From Saussurea involucrata (taxonomy: Eukaryota; Streptophyta; Magnoliopsida; Asterales; Asteraceae), in assembly GCA_033807775.1 (NCBI GenBank), contig CM066320.1:178594784-178658783 (forward strand): a stretch of DNA of 64,000 bases, written 5' to 3'. Shown here in pieces: positions 10,730 to 22,478 of the stretch. Position numbers and translations under genes: made by a program. Numbering within the stretch: the stretch's first letter is position 1; every line of letters starts with the position of its first letter. The notes under the pieces are model-generated. The model did not search any database. It saw only the letters and a list, made by a program, of their open reading frames with translations, and was not told the DNA's origin.

Positions 10730-11722
10730 ATGGTTAGAAACACTGACAGGATCACCACCCTGGAGACCGACATGGCTAGGATGCGGGAAGAAGTAGAGGC
10801 TAACCGCATTGAAAACACGATGCAGTTCTAGGAGGTGCTGAAGGCGATTTCCGACTTGTCTCTAGCGGTCGGAAAGATGAAGTCAGGTACGGAGGAGAAG
10901 AAAAACGGGCCCAAGATCGAGTCGTCTTCCGATGAGGATGATGATGAGTCGGTGGGTTCGAGGAAAGACGGTTCTGAAAAAACTAATAAGGACCCATTGC
11001 GTGACTGCCGCAAGCTGAAGATGCCAGTTTTCGCGAGTGATGACGCACATGGCTGGATTTACCGTGTTGAACGGTATTTCGAAGTTCAAGGAATCAAGGG
11101 AAATGATCGTTTGCGAGCGGCCTCGATTTGTATGGAGGGGGCAGCGTTGTCCCGGTATCGCTGGAATGAAGCTAGGGCCCCGTGTCGTTCGTGGGAAGGG
11201 CTTAAAAGGAAGCTGTTGGATCGCTTCCAAGCTTCACATGAAGGAAACATTTATGAACAATTTCTAAACATCCAACAAGAAGGTACAGTCCGTGAGTTCG
11301 TGGACAGATTTGAGAGCTTGGCTGGTCAACTTCTCGATTTACCCGAGAAGGTTTTGGAGAGCACATTTATTAAGGGTTTGAAACCGGAACTCCGTTCTGC
11401 AATACGGGTCATGGAACCAGAAACCCTAGCTCGTGCCATGCAGATGGCGGTAAAGATGGATGAAAACAAGAGTGCGGGCGGCGTCAAAACTAGTACCGGC
11501 AACTCATAGCCCCCTCGTAGCGGGGGCGGCGGGCCGGCCAAGCCGAACCACACGACGACCACACCAGTGGCAGCAACCGTGGGCGACAAGAAAGCCAATT
11601 CAGGAGGTACGGGAGGGCAATTTAAACGATTGACTGATGCTAAATTCACCGAAAAACGAGCCAAATGTATTTGCTTCCGTTGTGACGGGAAGTTCGCTCC
11701 GAGGCACCGATGTCCTAGCTAG
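10730..11722 (+). pseudogene. Gypsy D gag
   Basis: Frame from ATG 10730 ('MVRNTDRITTLETD') with a coiled-coil-like start, an acidic Ser-rich stretch and a Ty3-type Gag domain ('GWIYRVERYFEVQGI', 'WEGLKRKLLDRFQ', 'FVDRFESLAGQL'). It ends with a degenerate zinc knuckle 'CFRCDGKFAPRHRC'. Stops at 10829-10831, 11507-11509 and 11720-11722 are all TAG where a Gln codon CAG is plausible. It runs in the same frame into the protease. Confidence 0.88.
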
Positions 11723-11734
11723 ACCCTGCAAGTT

Positions 11735-14090
11735 TTGATAGTTGACGAAGACGAAAGCGACAGGGAGGAGGAAGAAAACACGGACCATGCCCACTTCGAC
11801 ATGGTAGAAGTATCCATGAATTCGGTTAGCGGACTTACACCGCCGCAAACCATGAAGGTCACAAGTGAGATCGGGGGGACGCAGGTACTGGTCCTAATCG
11901 ACAGCGGAGCAACACATAATTTCTTATCTAAACAGGTGGTGGCACGGCTGGGGTTAACAATCTCCCACACTGGATCGGTAAATGTTCGTCTAGGCAATGG
12001 CATGTTGGAACAAAGTACATGAACTTGTAAAGGGATCGTGTTGTCGCTACCAGAGCTGCAAGTGGTGGAGGATTTTTACTCGCTGGAGTTAGGAGGCTCA
12101 TATGTTATTCTCGGCATTAAATGGCTACGCACATTAGGAGATATGACCGTAAATTGGCGCGACTTACGCATGGTCTTTTGGGATGGTGATCGACAGGTCA
12201 CATTCACGGGCGACCCGAGCCTCTCCAAAACTTTGGTGTCATGTAAGTCCCTGTTCCGAATGCTTAGGTATGAAGCTAACGGGTTTTTGGTGCATATAAA
12301 TTCAGCCGAGGCAGCCACCCCACCCCCACCAGTAATGTCGGCTGAAATCCAGGTCGTGATCGACGAGCATCGGGACATTTTCGAGATGCCTTCCGGTCTT
12401 CCCCCATCTCGCAGCCACGGGCATGTTATCACCCTGCACGAGGGTACCCCTCCCATTAGCGTGAGACCATACCGTTACCCCTTCGCACAAAAAGACGAAA
12501 TTGAAAAATTGGTCGGGGAGATGTTACAAGCGGGCGTCATTCAGCCTAGTACGAGCCCTTTTTCTAGTCCAGTGTTGTTGGTAAAAAAGGACGGTAGCTG
12601 GCGATTCTGTGTGGACTATCGAGCCTTGAACAAAGCGACGGTTTTGGATAAATTCCCGATACCTGTCATCGATGAACTGCTAGATGAACTTCACGGTGCC
12701 ACGATATTTTCCAAACTAGATCTTAAATCAGGCTACCATCAGATTCGCATGAAACCTGAAGACGTGCCAAAAACCGCGTTTCGAACGCACGACGGGCACT
12801 ATGAATTTTTAGTGATGCCGTTCGGGTTAACCAATGATCCAGCTACATTCCAACCGCTGATGAATAAAGTTTTCAGCCCCTGTTAAGGCGTTTTGTGCTA
12901 GTGTTTTTCGACGACATACTCGTTTATAGCAAAACAACGACGGAACACGTAAAGCATTTAGCGACGGGTTTTCAGGTACTACGCAACAACCAACTTTGTG
13001 CTAATCGAAAGAAATGTTGCCTTGCGCAAAAACAGGTGGAATATTTGGGTCATATAACTTCGGAATAAGGCGTGTCTGCTGATCCAGCCAAGATCAGCGC
13101 CATGGTGGAATGGCCAATCCCTAAGACGTTGCAAGAACTCCGCGGGTTTTTAGGACTAACCGGGTACTATCGCAAATTCGTCCAAGGGTACGGAAAAATT
13201 TCAATTCCTCTAACCGAACAATTAAAGAAAGACAACTTCAAGTGGTCCGACGAAGCGACTAAGGCCTTCCGACAACTACAAATGGTGATGACTCGGGTGC
13301 CGGTTTTGGCGTTACCCGAGTTTTCTAAGGAGTTTGTGATCGAGACAGATGCCTCCGGTTACGGTGTTGGGGCGGTACTAATGCAAGAGGGGAGATCAGT
13401 AGCTTTCTATAGTCATGTACTGGGAACCCGAGCTCGGCTTAAGTCAGTTTACGAACGCGAGCTCATGGCGATAGTTTTAGAAGTACAGAAGTGGCGGCCC
13501 TATCTTCTGGGTCGAAAATTTCTAATCCGTACCGACCAACGAAGTTTAAAGTACCTGCTAGAACAGCGCACGGTATCGGAGGACCACCAAAAATGGTTGT
13601 CAAAATTGCTCGGATATACTTTCGACATTGTTTACAAACCCGGAAAAGAAAACGGGGCCGCTGATGCTCTGTCTCGAAAGCAACCAGATGTGCAACTCCA
13701 AGAATTAACAACAACTTGCAAAATCGACTGGGAAGAGCTATGGAAGGATTTGGAATCAGCGACTGAAATTGCTAACATGAAACAGAAACTTATTCACGGG
13801 GAAGCAGTGCCGCAGGGTTATAAATTGGAATCGGGAAGGGTGTTGTATCACGGGTGGTTGGTTCTTGACCGAGAATCACGTTGGATTCCAAAATTATTCC
13901 GCAAGTTTCATGACGGGGTCATCGGTGGGCACTCGGGGGTTCAGAAAACGTATCAACGCATGGCTCGCGAAGTTTTTTGGACCGGCATGAAGAATGATAT
14001 CGCAAGAATGGTGGCCGAATGTGACGTTTGTCAACGTCAAAAGTATTCAACATTGGCTCCGGGTGGTTTATTACAGCCCCTTGAGCCCAA
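11735..14090 (+). pseudogene. Gypsy D pol: protease, reverse transcriptase, RNase H, integrase zinc finger
   Basis: Protease 'VLIDSGATHNFLS'; RT 'PFSSPVLLVKKDGSWRFCV', 'IFSKLDLKSGYHQIR' and, after a one-base shift at about 12880, the catalytic 'FVLVFFDDILVYS'. The connection domain is 'LRGFLGLTGYYRKFV'; RNase H starts 'FVIETDASGYGVGAVL'; the integrase HHCC finger has 'GGHSGVQKTY' and 'CDVCQRQK'. Stops at 12020 (TGA) and 13066 (TAA), plus shifts near 12880 and 14090, destroy the frame. Confidence 0.9.
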
Positions 14091-15244
14091 CACGAGTATG
14101 GTCTGAGATCACTACGGATTTCATCGACGGGTTGCCAAAATCTGAAGGGTACACGGTTATTTTTGTGATTGTGGACAGGTTGAGTAAATACGCCTATTTT
14201 GTACCTTTAAAACATCCGTATACGACTATTACGGTGGCGACGGTTTTCATTAGAGAGGTAGCACGGTTGCATGGGATGCTGGAGTCAATTGTGTCTGACC
14301 GGGATAAAGTTTTCTTAAGTCAGTTTTGGCGGGAATTATTCCGTTTGCATGGGACTACACTGAAACGGAGCACTGCTTACCATCCCTAGACAGACGGCCA
14401 AACAGAGGTGGTCAATCGCTTTGTCGAGACATATCTTCGTTGTTTCGTGACTGACACTCCCACACGGTAGAGTAAGTGGTTGGCGTGGGCCGAATACTGA
14501 TACAACACTTCATTTCATACTTCCACAAAAACTACGCCTTTCAAGATTCTTTATGGCAGGGATCCGCCGCATTTGTTGTACTACGGCCAAGCGAAGACGG
14601 TGGTCGGCTCGGTTGACCAATATCTTCAAGAAAGAGATCGAGTGTTACAAGAGTTGAAAGGCTATTTGTTTCGAGCACAACAGTTGATGAAGACTCAAGC
14701 GGATTTGCACCGACGTGAGGTTCAGTTTGATGTTGGTGATCGGGTGTTTTTGAAGCTCAAACCTTATCGTCAACACTCGGTAGCGAGACGTCGAAATGAG
14801 AAGCTTGCTCCGAGGTATTTCGGGCCTTTTGAAATATTAGAAAAAATTCGCAAGGTGGCGTATAGGCTAAGGCTACCAGCAACGGCTCGCATACATGATG
14901 TTTTTCATGTATCTCAGTTACGTAATGCTATTGGCAATCGCGAGGCAGCTCCTCAATTACCTGCCACATTAACTGAGGATATGGAAGTTATACTGCAGCC
15001 CGATCAGGTAGAGGGGGTTCGTGAAGGTTCTGGGGGACAAGAGGTGTTAATTCGCTGGTTAGACCTTCCGGAGTACGAGGCTACATGGGAACCATTTGAG
15101 ATTATTAACCACCAGTTTCCTGATTTCCACCTTAAGGACAAGGTGCGTGTTTGGGCGGGGATATTGATAAGCCGGGTCGATACGGTCAGGTTTACCAGAG
15201 ACGTTTTGCAACGAAACAAGGATAAGGATATCATTAGTATTTAA
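14091..15244 (+). pseudogene. Gypsy D integrase core and chromodomain-like C terminus
   Basis: Integrase core begins 'VWSEITTDFIDGLPKSEG', with 'VIVDRLSKYAYFVPL' and 'SDRDKVFLSQFWREL'. 'AYHP(stop)TDGQTEVVN' marks a TAG (14387) in place of the conserved Gln. Further stops lie at 14468 (TAG) and 14498 (TGA in place of the Trp of WAEYW). The C-terminal part has 'IHDVFHVSQLR' and a chromodomain-like 'LIRWLDLPEYEATWEPFE', which in chromoviruses reads histone marks to guide insertion. The frame continues about 80 bp into the 3' LTR. Confidence 0.88.
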
Positions 15245-15520
15245 TTAAGCAAAGTATTTATCTTTATTTAGGTTTATCTTTTAATTAGGAAACGTATTTA
15301 TTTTATTAGGCAAAGATAATCTCCTTTATTTTAGGATTTGGTTTGTTTTAGGAATTGGTTTCTTTGTTAGCAGGTCACTATAAATATGGTGCACCATTGT
15401 TCCTTTAAGGGCACGCAATTAATAAAAAAAACTTAGTCTATGGCTAATTGGGAGATCTCCTGTTCTCGAATACAGGAAACCATCATTCTTAACCTTAGGG
15501 TTGAATCGGTGTTCTTATCA
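15165..15520 (+). repeat. 3' LTR of gypsy D
   Basis: 356 bp copy of 10340-10694. A G-rich tract (GGGCGGGGATAT, about 15153-15164) directly before it serves as polypurine tract. Confidence 0.95.
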
Positions 15521-17758
15521 CTTACTTCATTTATGTTGTTTTAGCTTTCTCTGATCAGTTTAGTATCTTTTTTAGTTCATGGTTGATGTCTCAACTCTAG
15601 CCTTTTCATGGTGCATACTTGGTTTGTTCATATTACTGTATGTTTTAGGCCTTATTGCTGGTTTTTTAAGCTTCTGCTCACCTCATTACCATGCAATGAT
15701 AACAAGTAATTCAAGTAGGTAGAAAGGTTGGTTGAGGATAATAAAGATAAAGCAAACCAATTTGTTAACATATGAATTATGGCCATTTAATTGATATACA
15801 AACCTGAGAACTGAGAAGTCTGTCTCATTTGAGATTTTAAACAGGTTGCACGAATTGATTTTTCCCATGATATTCGATATTGTGATGGTATTTTTATATG
15901 AATCATGGGAGCTTCCCCTGTTTTGTGTGTTAGACAAGTGGAATAACTTCCTAGCTATAAATTATCCAGATAGTTAAGCTGGATATTTTTCTTATGTGAA
16001 CTGTGTTTTTATGTGTCAAATGTGTTTTTGTTTAACTCACCATGCATCAGTAGGCTTCAACGCTTCATGATGATCAGGTAGACTGGTTCTGATTCCAACC
16101 CTTGCTTAGGACCCTTTGCGCTAGCGTTGTGTTCCATGCCAATTTGTTACCATCTCTTTCAACCATCATCACCTGTTGTGATCTGTATGGCATTTTTACC
16201 TGTTCCAATGTTGTGTTGTAATTAAACCTAACATGAACATTGTATTTCCTATAATTCTTTTTACAATTCTTGATTTTGAATAGTGTCAGCAATGTATTTG
16301 CTACTTCACTCATGGATTGTAGTTCAATCAGTGCGAATTAGCTGACAGCAACTGCCATGGAAAGAAGTGCTTGTGTTGCTTAACTTCTGCAAGGAGTGCA
16401 GTTGTTATGTTAACATTTCTTAGATTGTGTGCTTCCCTGTATGTGTAACATCAAAGTTTAAATATGTAACGAGTTTGTTGAGTAATAGTTCTCTATTTAA
16501 CGAGTCCTTTTTGGTTTTACCTCTAAGCAATATTACCTTTTATTGTGTTTGTGCTCACATCCTCCATGTCATCTTTACGATCTATGTGCTCTCTTTCCCC
16601 CAATATATCATCGATTGCATGTTCGCTTTACCTCACAAGTAGCCAACTAGATCTTGATTCGCCTTTGTTTTCCTTTGGTTGAAAGTTGTATATATCAAAC
16701 TTGATATGTGCTTCTACTCTTTTTTTATAAAACTTTTTCTAATGTTTGTATTATTTTGGAGACTCTTGACACGGAAAAAGCTGTGACATAGTGAAGCCGA
16801 AATTCAATGAATGTAGCTGCATTTAGCTTAGCCAACAATGTATCATAATTTGATTTTTATAAATTTAGGTTCTCAGTTCCAGATAGGCTTCAACAGGTTC
16901 CATGTCCTAATAATATGCCTCGAGTTCTGCAAGTGATACTGATAGGTCTTTCCTTTTGCATAACAGGCTGGTCAGACTATAAATCTGCATCTGGAATACT
17001 CTATCATCTTTGATTCTAAGAGAATACAATTTTGAGCATAATTTGGATAACAAATATCAGATTATTCAACTGGGATCCATCATCCACTAACGTAACTATG
17101 AGATCATTCTTGTGATCCACAATTAATTGGAGGTAAATCAAGAAAAGAAGGGGGATGGAAGAGTCAGTTTTTGGAAGGATAACGTAACCTATAAACCACA
17201 GGATTACCATTAACAACTAAGGGTCATTTACTAAATGCTTAACTTGTAAATATTTCAAGTCGATAAGGAAGGAAATAGAACAAAAAAAATTAAACATGAT
17301 TGCCTATTTCGAGTAATCGGTTTCGATTTCAAGATGTCTCGCGCCGCATCGCGCACGGATACGTAACTAGTTTATATAAAAATGAAGATAACAATCGGAG
17401 TTGTTGTACATGAGTTGCTTAATATTTATGCGGTGTTTACAAATTTTGTAATGGCATCACATCGCACCTATCAGACTTATCCTAATTTCTTATCATAAAT
17501 ATATTTTTTTTCCTTTTTGTAACATTTTGTTACAAATTTAATATTTATTAGAAAAAAACATTTAAGAATAATTGAAAACTGATAAAATAATGATGAAAAT
17601 GATTATCCAAGAAGAAGCAACGGGTGGTTGGTATCACGTCTACGTCACGTCCACGTCACGTCCAAAGCTTTATTTGCCGTGGAAAATGATCGTTTCTCCC
17701 CCCACTTGTACATTTCACGTGGTATGTTTTATATATGTATAAAGGAAGCCTCAAACGA
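15521..17758. other. Intergenic, no gene recognised
   Basis: About 2.2 kb of AT-rich sequence without a supported exon. Short frames here lack recognisable domains. It may be former intron or 3' sequence of the decayed gene upstream, because gypsy D interrupted continuous sequence at CTTAC. Confidence 0.4.
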
Positions 17759-17950
17759 ACCACAAGGGTGGTGGCGTGTGTGCAAAGGGCTTGGGGGATG
17801 TGGTGGAATATTCCATCCACCCCGAGTTCGAGTCTAGGCGTCAGCATTCTGTGGCCAAGCTTAGTCTTAGACGACCGCTTTGTTTGTTTGTTTTCAAATT
17901 GCCAAGGATGTAGTCTAGGAAAGCCTAGATAAACCTTATCCAAAAAAAAA
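17759..17950 (+). mobile_element. tRNA-derived SINE, plus strand
   Basis: Pol III A-box-like TGGCGTGTGTGC and B box GAGTTCGAGTCT lie in the first 75 bp, and a poly(A) tail (about 10 A) ends the element. A 12-bp target-site duplication AGCCTCAAACGA flanks it at 17747-17758 and 17951-17962. About 192 bp; promoter spacing resembles the minus-strand SINE at 9969-10157. Confidence 0.85.
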
Positions 17951-17959
17951 AGCCTCAAA

Positions 17960-18118
17960 CGAGAACGCTAACTATTTAAGAAAATATGAAAACAGTAAAG
18001 CATGTACTAAAACTGGACATGCTCAACTTTAGCCACGACTTAAAGTTGTGGGAAAAGTCGCTTAATCATATATGATTTTGTACATAACGGTTGTTTTCTT
18101 AAATAGTTAGCGTTCTCG
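17960..18118. mobile_element. Foldback MITE with 25-bp perfect terminal inverted repeats
   Basis: Bases 17960-17984 (CGAGAACGCTAACTATTTAA plus GAAAA) recur in perfect inverted orientation at 18094-18118 with a loop of about 110 bp. No coding capacity. The neighbouring SINE inserted at its left edge, so its left flank is part of the SINE target duplication. Confidence 0.65.
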
Positions 18119-18325
18119 TATGAACTCACCTCATATGTAGTATTGTATATTGTAATATTATATATTGATTGGTTTGAAGATGTTTAAATAACTTAATTTA
18201 ATTAGTATGGTTTAAAAAAGTTTCAACTTAATAAATAACATTTAAAGAATAACCCAACTTATGTGGGTTGGGTTGGTCAAATGTGTATGAGGGAGAGCAT
18301 CAACTATAATTCATATAGATTTATA

Positions 18326-18455
18326 AAGCAAAGCAAAATCAACACTTAAAATTAATCAAGTAATTAGGGGTGTCAAAAAAACAACGAAACTAAATGGCCT
18401 GCAAAGTCTGTATATAGCAAAGCAAAATCAACACTTAACATTAATCACGTAATTT
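18326..18455. repeat. 40-bp direct repeat, two copies 90 bp apart
   Basis: A block beginning AGCAAAGCAAAATCAACACT occurs at about 18326 and 18416, with a few mismatches. Confidence 0.6.
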
Positions 18456-18599
18456 ATTGTGTGTTTGTTTGTGTAAAACCATAACCTATCATTTTTAACT
18501 TTTATCAAGATGGATCGGAAAATCTATCGAGACGAATCGGCAATTCATCCATATCAATCGAGAACCCAATAAAGAAAAAGAAATAAAAACTAGAATATG

Positions 18600-19690
18600 T
18601 AGAGTTGAAACTGTAGTATATTCATTATAAATAATATGTATACGTGTGATGAATAATATGTATATGCATGGTGAATGTTTTGGAGAAATTAATATTTATG
18701 ATAAATATCATACTAATATAAATATAGAGAATTATTGTATACACGTAATCATACATAAATATTCATGATGAATAGTATGTATATTCGTGTTGAATGTTAT
18801 AATGAAAATGTATATTAATGACGAGTATCACCGTAATGTATGACTGTTGAAATGTTGTTGTATAAATGTGACGTATATAAATATTCATGATAAATAATAT
18901 GTATATTCATGTTGAATGTTATAGTCAGGGACGGACCCCATGAGGGGCACGTGATGGCACGTGCCACCGTAACAATTTTCTGACGAAGGGTAAAAATTTC
19001 GTTTTTGTGGAGGTGTCACCGTATCGATTTAGGAGGTGCTACCGTATTATTTTGGAAACTACAAATGATGCACATAAACTGATAAAAAAGACCCAAATCT
19101 TATACCCATTCAACCAAAAAAACCGAAAAATCTCTTGAAATCAACAAAAAATACCGAAAAAACTCTCAAAATCGAAAAAAAAAACTTAAAAACCCAACGA
19201 AATCAATCAAAAAACGTTAAAAATCTCTCGAAACGCCGGAATTTGGCTAAAAACACATCGGGCGATATTGAACGTTGGTAAAAAGATGAAAAACACTTCG
19301 ATAATAACCGTATGAAAAAATATGATGCCACCGTATGAAAAATTTTCTGGGTCCGTCCCTGGTTATAGTGAAATTGTATATTAATGACGAATATCACACT
19401 AATGTATAATGTTGAAATGTTGTTGTATAAATATGACGTATATAAATATTAATGATGAATAATATGTATATTCATGATGGATGTTATAGTAAAAATGTAT
19501 ATTAATGATGAATGTCATAGTGATGTATGAATACTGGAGATTTGTTGAATACACGTGAAAATACATAACTATTAATGATGAATGTTATATTAAGCTGTAT
19601 ATTCATGGTGAACATCTTACTAATAGATGAATATTAAAGAGTTGTTGTAAATATATGAACATGCATAAATGTTCATGACGAATAATACAC
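18600..19690. repeat. AT-rich tandem array, period about 112 bp, interrupted by a hAT MITE
   Basis: Diverged copies of a unit containing 'ATGTATATTCATG', 'TGAATGTTATAGT', 'GTATATTAATGACGA' and 'TTGAAATGTTGTTGTATAAA'. Two well-preserved neighbours start at 18774 and 18886, giving a 112-bp period. About six units remain around the inserted element at 18926-19361. No coding potential. Confidence 0.7.
18926..19361. mobile_element. Non-autonomous hAT element (MITE), 8-bp TSD
   Basis: 436 bp with terminal inverted repeats CAGGGACGGACCC/GGGTCCGTCCCTG, flanked by GTTATAGT at 18918-18925 and 19362-19369. The CAGGG start and 8-bp duplication are diagnostic of hAT. No transposase. It inserted into a unit of the 112-bp array. 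Confidence 0.9.
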
Positions 19691-20337
19691 AAATATATCC
19701 GTTTACGTAAAAGCAGTAAAAACGAGAAAAAAAAATTATATCGAGTTAGATGTCAAATCGAAGGGATTGTAAAACTCGTTTTTTATATAATTTGTTTGAT
19801 TAGAATATTAGTTATTTTTTAGATAATTTAGTTTAAAATTTAGGGAGATAAAAAAATTTAATTAAAAAGGAAAATAAAAAGTCAAATAAGGTAGACGTGA
19901 ATTCAAGTTTACATTTTTGTCCCTAATTACTTTTCAATTAACCTTATTATGTATTAACCGTGGATTAGTTTTCTAAATTTTGATCAATGGTCAAGATTAG
20001 ACCTCATGTTGATAATATGTACCGCAAGCATGCCAACAGGTGCGACCGTGCGAGGTGCCCAGCGAAAGTGCCCTATCGCACAATCATTGGCACTTTCACC
20101 ATGAATGTACCAAGAGTGCTTTCTCTAGTGCGATTATGCCCACAGATAGTGCCACTTGGGACAATCGTTGGCATATCCGTCAAGATTGTATCAAGCCTCA
20201 CCAATCCAATTTTCCGACTAACATACGATCTCGACTAGCTAGGCATATAACATATTTATTATTCTTAACACAAATATAAATATCTCGATGGGAAAGTAGA
20301 AAAGTAACTAATACTTACCGAATTTCTGGGTGTTACA
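19691..20337. other. Intergenic, nothing recognised
   Basis: AT-rich spacer with one GC-richer patch (20030-20170). Short frames there match nothing known. Confidence 0.35.
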
Positions 20338-20712
20338 TTAAGGCCCAGTAACACCAGTGGTGACTTATTACGTGCTTGTATACATTTATCGATTGCATAG
20401 ATGCACGTGTTGTGTATTAGGGTCAATTGGATAACTAAGAACCATTAGACCCCGATATGAAGCACTAAACCACCATTATAGCCTATTATGACATTTTATG
20501 ACTTATTAAAGTCCAATAACACAAGTGATGACTTATTACGTGCTTGTGTACACTTATCGATTGTTTAGATGCACGTGTTGTGTATTAGGGTCAATTAGAC
20601 AACTAAAAACCATTAGACCCCAATATGAACCACTAAACCACCATTATAGGCTATTATGACATTTTATGACTTATTAAGCCCCAATAACATAAGTGGTGAC
20701 TTATTACGTGTT
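20338..20712. repeat. 168-bp tandem repeat, about 2.2 copies
   Basis: The unit begins TTAAGGCCCAGTAACACCAG at 20338 and restarts at 20506 and 20674, a period of exactly 168 bp. Copies differ at scattered bases. Satellite-like, close to nucleosome length, noncoding. Confidence 0.85.
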
Positions 20713-20965
20713 TGTGTGAGAAGTTGAGGTTGTAAGGCGAAAGACTGTGTGAGAAGTTGAGGTCACCGTGAAAAACATGAGAAAGTATCTGAACCGTGGA
20801 TCACTTTTAATCAAATGCCCTCATATGAATTGCGCCTTACAAGAGAATTGATCTGGCGCATCTTAATGCATTTTATCGCGGTATATCTCATCATAATGTG
20901 TGTTGATTTCTCATCCAACAGTTGATAACCATTTCTCACGCTTCTCACGTTACACTCAACTTCTC
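20713..20965. mobile_element. MITE-like repeat, family shared with 22786-23010 (inverted)
   Basis: Its reverse complement shares an ordered series of words with 22786-23010: AGTTGAG, GCGTGAGAA, GGTTATC, a central region around 'CGCAATTCAT', and 'CTTTCGCCT'. The two are diverged copies of one dispersed noncoding element in opposite orientation. Confidence 0.5.
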
Positions 20966-21183
20966 ATCAGAACCAAACCTTCACTTGCAATTACATCCTT
21001 CTTCGTATTTATAAGATACGTAGAAAAGACATTCTAATGGCGCTTAAACTGGTTCCATAAGATTCTGCCCAACGTCTTTATTTTCCACAACTACAATAAT
21101 GCATTTCAATTGAATATACAAAAAACAATGTTTTACACGAGTACAAAAAGTACCAACTTGTCCAAATAAAAACATGGAATCTT

Positions 21184-21232
21184 TATATATATATATATAT
21201 AGATATATATATATATATAGATATATATATAT

Positions 21233-21277
<45 letters not shown>
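21184..21277. repeat. (TA)n/(GATA)n microsatellite
   Basis: TA runs followed by about ten GATA units, directly abutting the next MITE. Confidence 0.95.
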
Positions 21278-21579
21278 GGAAGGTTCAGGGGAAAACCTCA
21301 AATAAATGGAAAACTAAAAAACACTTTATCAACCGTTAGATCAGATGATCTGATGGATGTGATTAGACGGGTGGTGACAATATTAATTAAATAAAAAAAA
21401 CCTCCCCCCCCTATTTTTTATTCGAAAAATAAACGAAATTCGAACGAAATAAATTACACCAAATAAACGATCATATTTTTCTCGTTAATTTGACATCCAT
21501 ATTGATATACTTTTTTCCTCCGTATTTTCGTGGTTTTTCGGTTTTCCGGTTATTTATGGCTTCCCTTGAACCTGACCCT
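21278..21579. mobile_element. TA-flanked MITE, copy 1
   Basis: About 300 bp with terminal inverted repeats (GGTTCAGGGGAAAACCTC at the left, matched in reverse complement at the right end before CCTGACCC). It lies between microsatellites. Shares the internal words 'AACCGTTAGATCAGATGATC' and 'TTTTTCTCGTTAATTTGACA' with the copy at 21604. Confidence 0.75.
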
Positions 21580-21603
21580 ATATATATATATATATATATA
21601 TAT
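21580..21603. repeat. (TA)n microsatellite
   Basis: TA run separating two copies of the same MITE. Confidence 0.95.
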
Positions 21604-21917
21604 AGGGAGGTTCAGGAGAAAACCTCAAATAAATGAAAAACTAAAAAACATCTAATCGACCGTTAGATTAGATGATCTGATGGATGTGATTAAACAGACG
21701 GTTACAACAATATCAATTAAATTAAAAAAACCTCACCCCTTTAATTTTTATTCGAAAAAAAAACGAAAAATAAACAAATTTCGAACGAAATAAATTACAC
21801 CAAATAAACGACAATATTTTTCTCGTTAATTTAACATCCATATTGATATATTTTTTCATCCGTTTTTTCGTGGTTTTCCGGTTTTCCATTTATTTGAGGT
21901 TTTCCCTTGAACCTGAC
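21604..21917. mobile_element. TA-flanked MITE, copy 2
   Basis: Same family and orientation as 21278-21579. The terminal inverted repeat is about 35 bp (GGTTCAGGAGAAAACCTC ... and its reverse complement ending at AACCTGAC). No coding capacity. Confidence 0.8.
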
Positions 21918-22093
21918 TCACACAGATTCATATATGAACTCAACCCGTGTTTTTTGGAAAAGTTACAAAATTGCCCTTCTATTTTTGGAACAACCGCAAC
22001 TTTTGACCAAATATAACCGATCTTGACCGAATGAATGGCCAAGATCACTTCTCTATTTCTCAAAATATTTACACTTCTCTTTTGAACCTATGG

Positions 22094-22129
<36 letters not shown>

Positions 22130-22130
22130 C
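21918..22130. mobile_element. Dispersed repeat shared with 32585-32830, ending in (TA)n
   Basis: Contains GATTCATATATGAACTC, 'ATTGCCCTTCTATTTTTGGA', 'CCGCAACTTTTGACCA', 'ATAACCGATCTTGACC' and ends 'GAACCTATGGCTATATA'. The same ordered words occur at 32585-32830, next to copia fragment E. Noncoding. Confidence 0.7.
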
Positions 22131-22234
22131 AAAATTCCAATAATACATTTCATTAAATATACAAGAAAACAATGTTTTACAGAGTACCAAAAGTGCCAAC
22201 TTATCCATCCACAAACCTGAAATCTCTTTATACA

Positions 22235-22475
22235 TGGGTTCAGGAGAATGACGAAGAATCGTGTGAAAATAAGAGTTAAGATGGGAAGTGTAAGAATGAA
22301 TTTAGATCATTGATCAATTTTAATCTCAAAACAACTCTTGAACTGTGCTTTATAAGATAATTGATTTGGTGAACTGCATTTTATCAGTCTTGGTCTTCAA
22401 TTAGGATTGATCGAAAGGTGGTGATTTTTTCTTACCTTCCCACCACAACTTTCATTCTCACTGTAACCCAACTCT
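22235..22475. mobile_element. MITE-like element with imperfect inverted ends
   Basis: Left end GGGTTCAGGAGAATGACG is imperfectly inverted at the right end (ATTCTCACTGTAACCCAAC). Noncoding. Confidence 0.45.
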
Positions 22476-22478
22476 TAA

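Larger units (their letters stand above)
10340..15520 (+). mobile_element. Ty3/gypsy chromovirus D (complete with TSD, inactivated)
   Basis: A 5181-bp element with LTRs of 355 and 356 bp (TGATAAG...CTTATCA), flanked by the 5-bp duplication CTTAC at 10335-10339 and 15521-15525. Order: primer site, Gag, protease, RT, RNase H, integrase, chromodomain-like end. The short LTRs and overall size resemble Reina-type chromoviruses; that sub-assignment is inferred. LTRs differ by about 8 substitutions and one indel. Eight in-frame stops and two frameshifts kill it. It sits downstream of the RPL1 remnants. Confidence 0.95.

Noticed and set aside
15686..17216. Short frames between gypsy D and the SINE
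   Set aside because: AT-rich, below meaningful length, no family resemblance.
19987..20279. Two overlapping 80-codon frames
   Set aside because: No recognisable motif, no splice or promoter context, and both frames open in the same short GC-richer patch.
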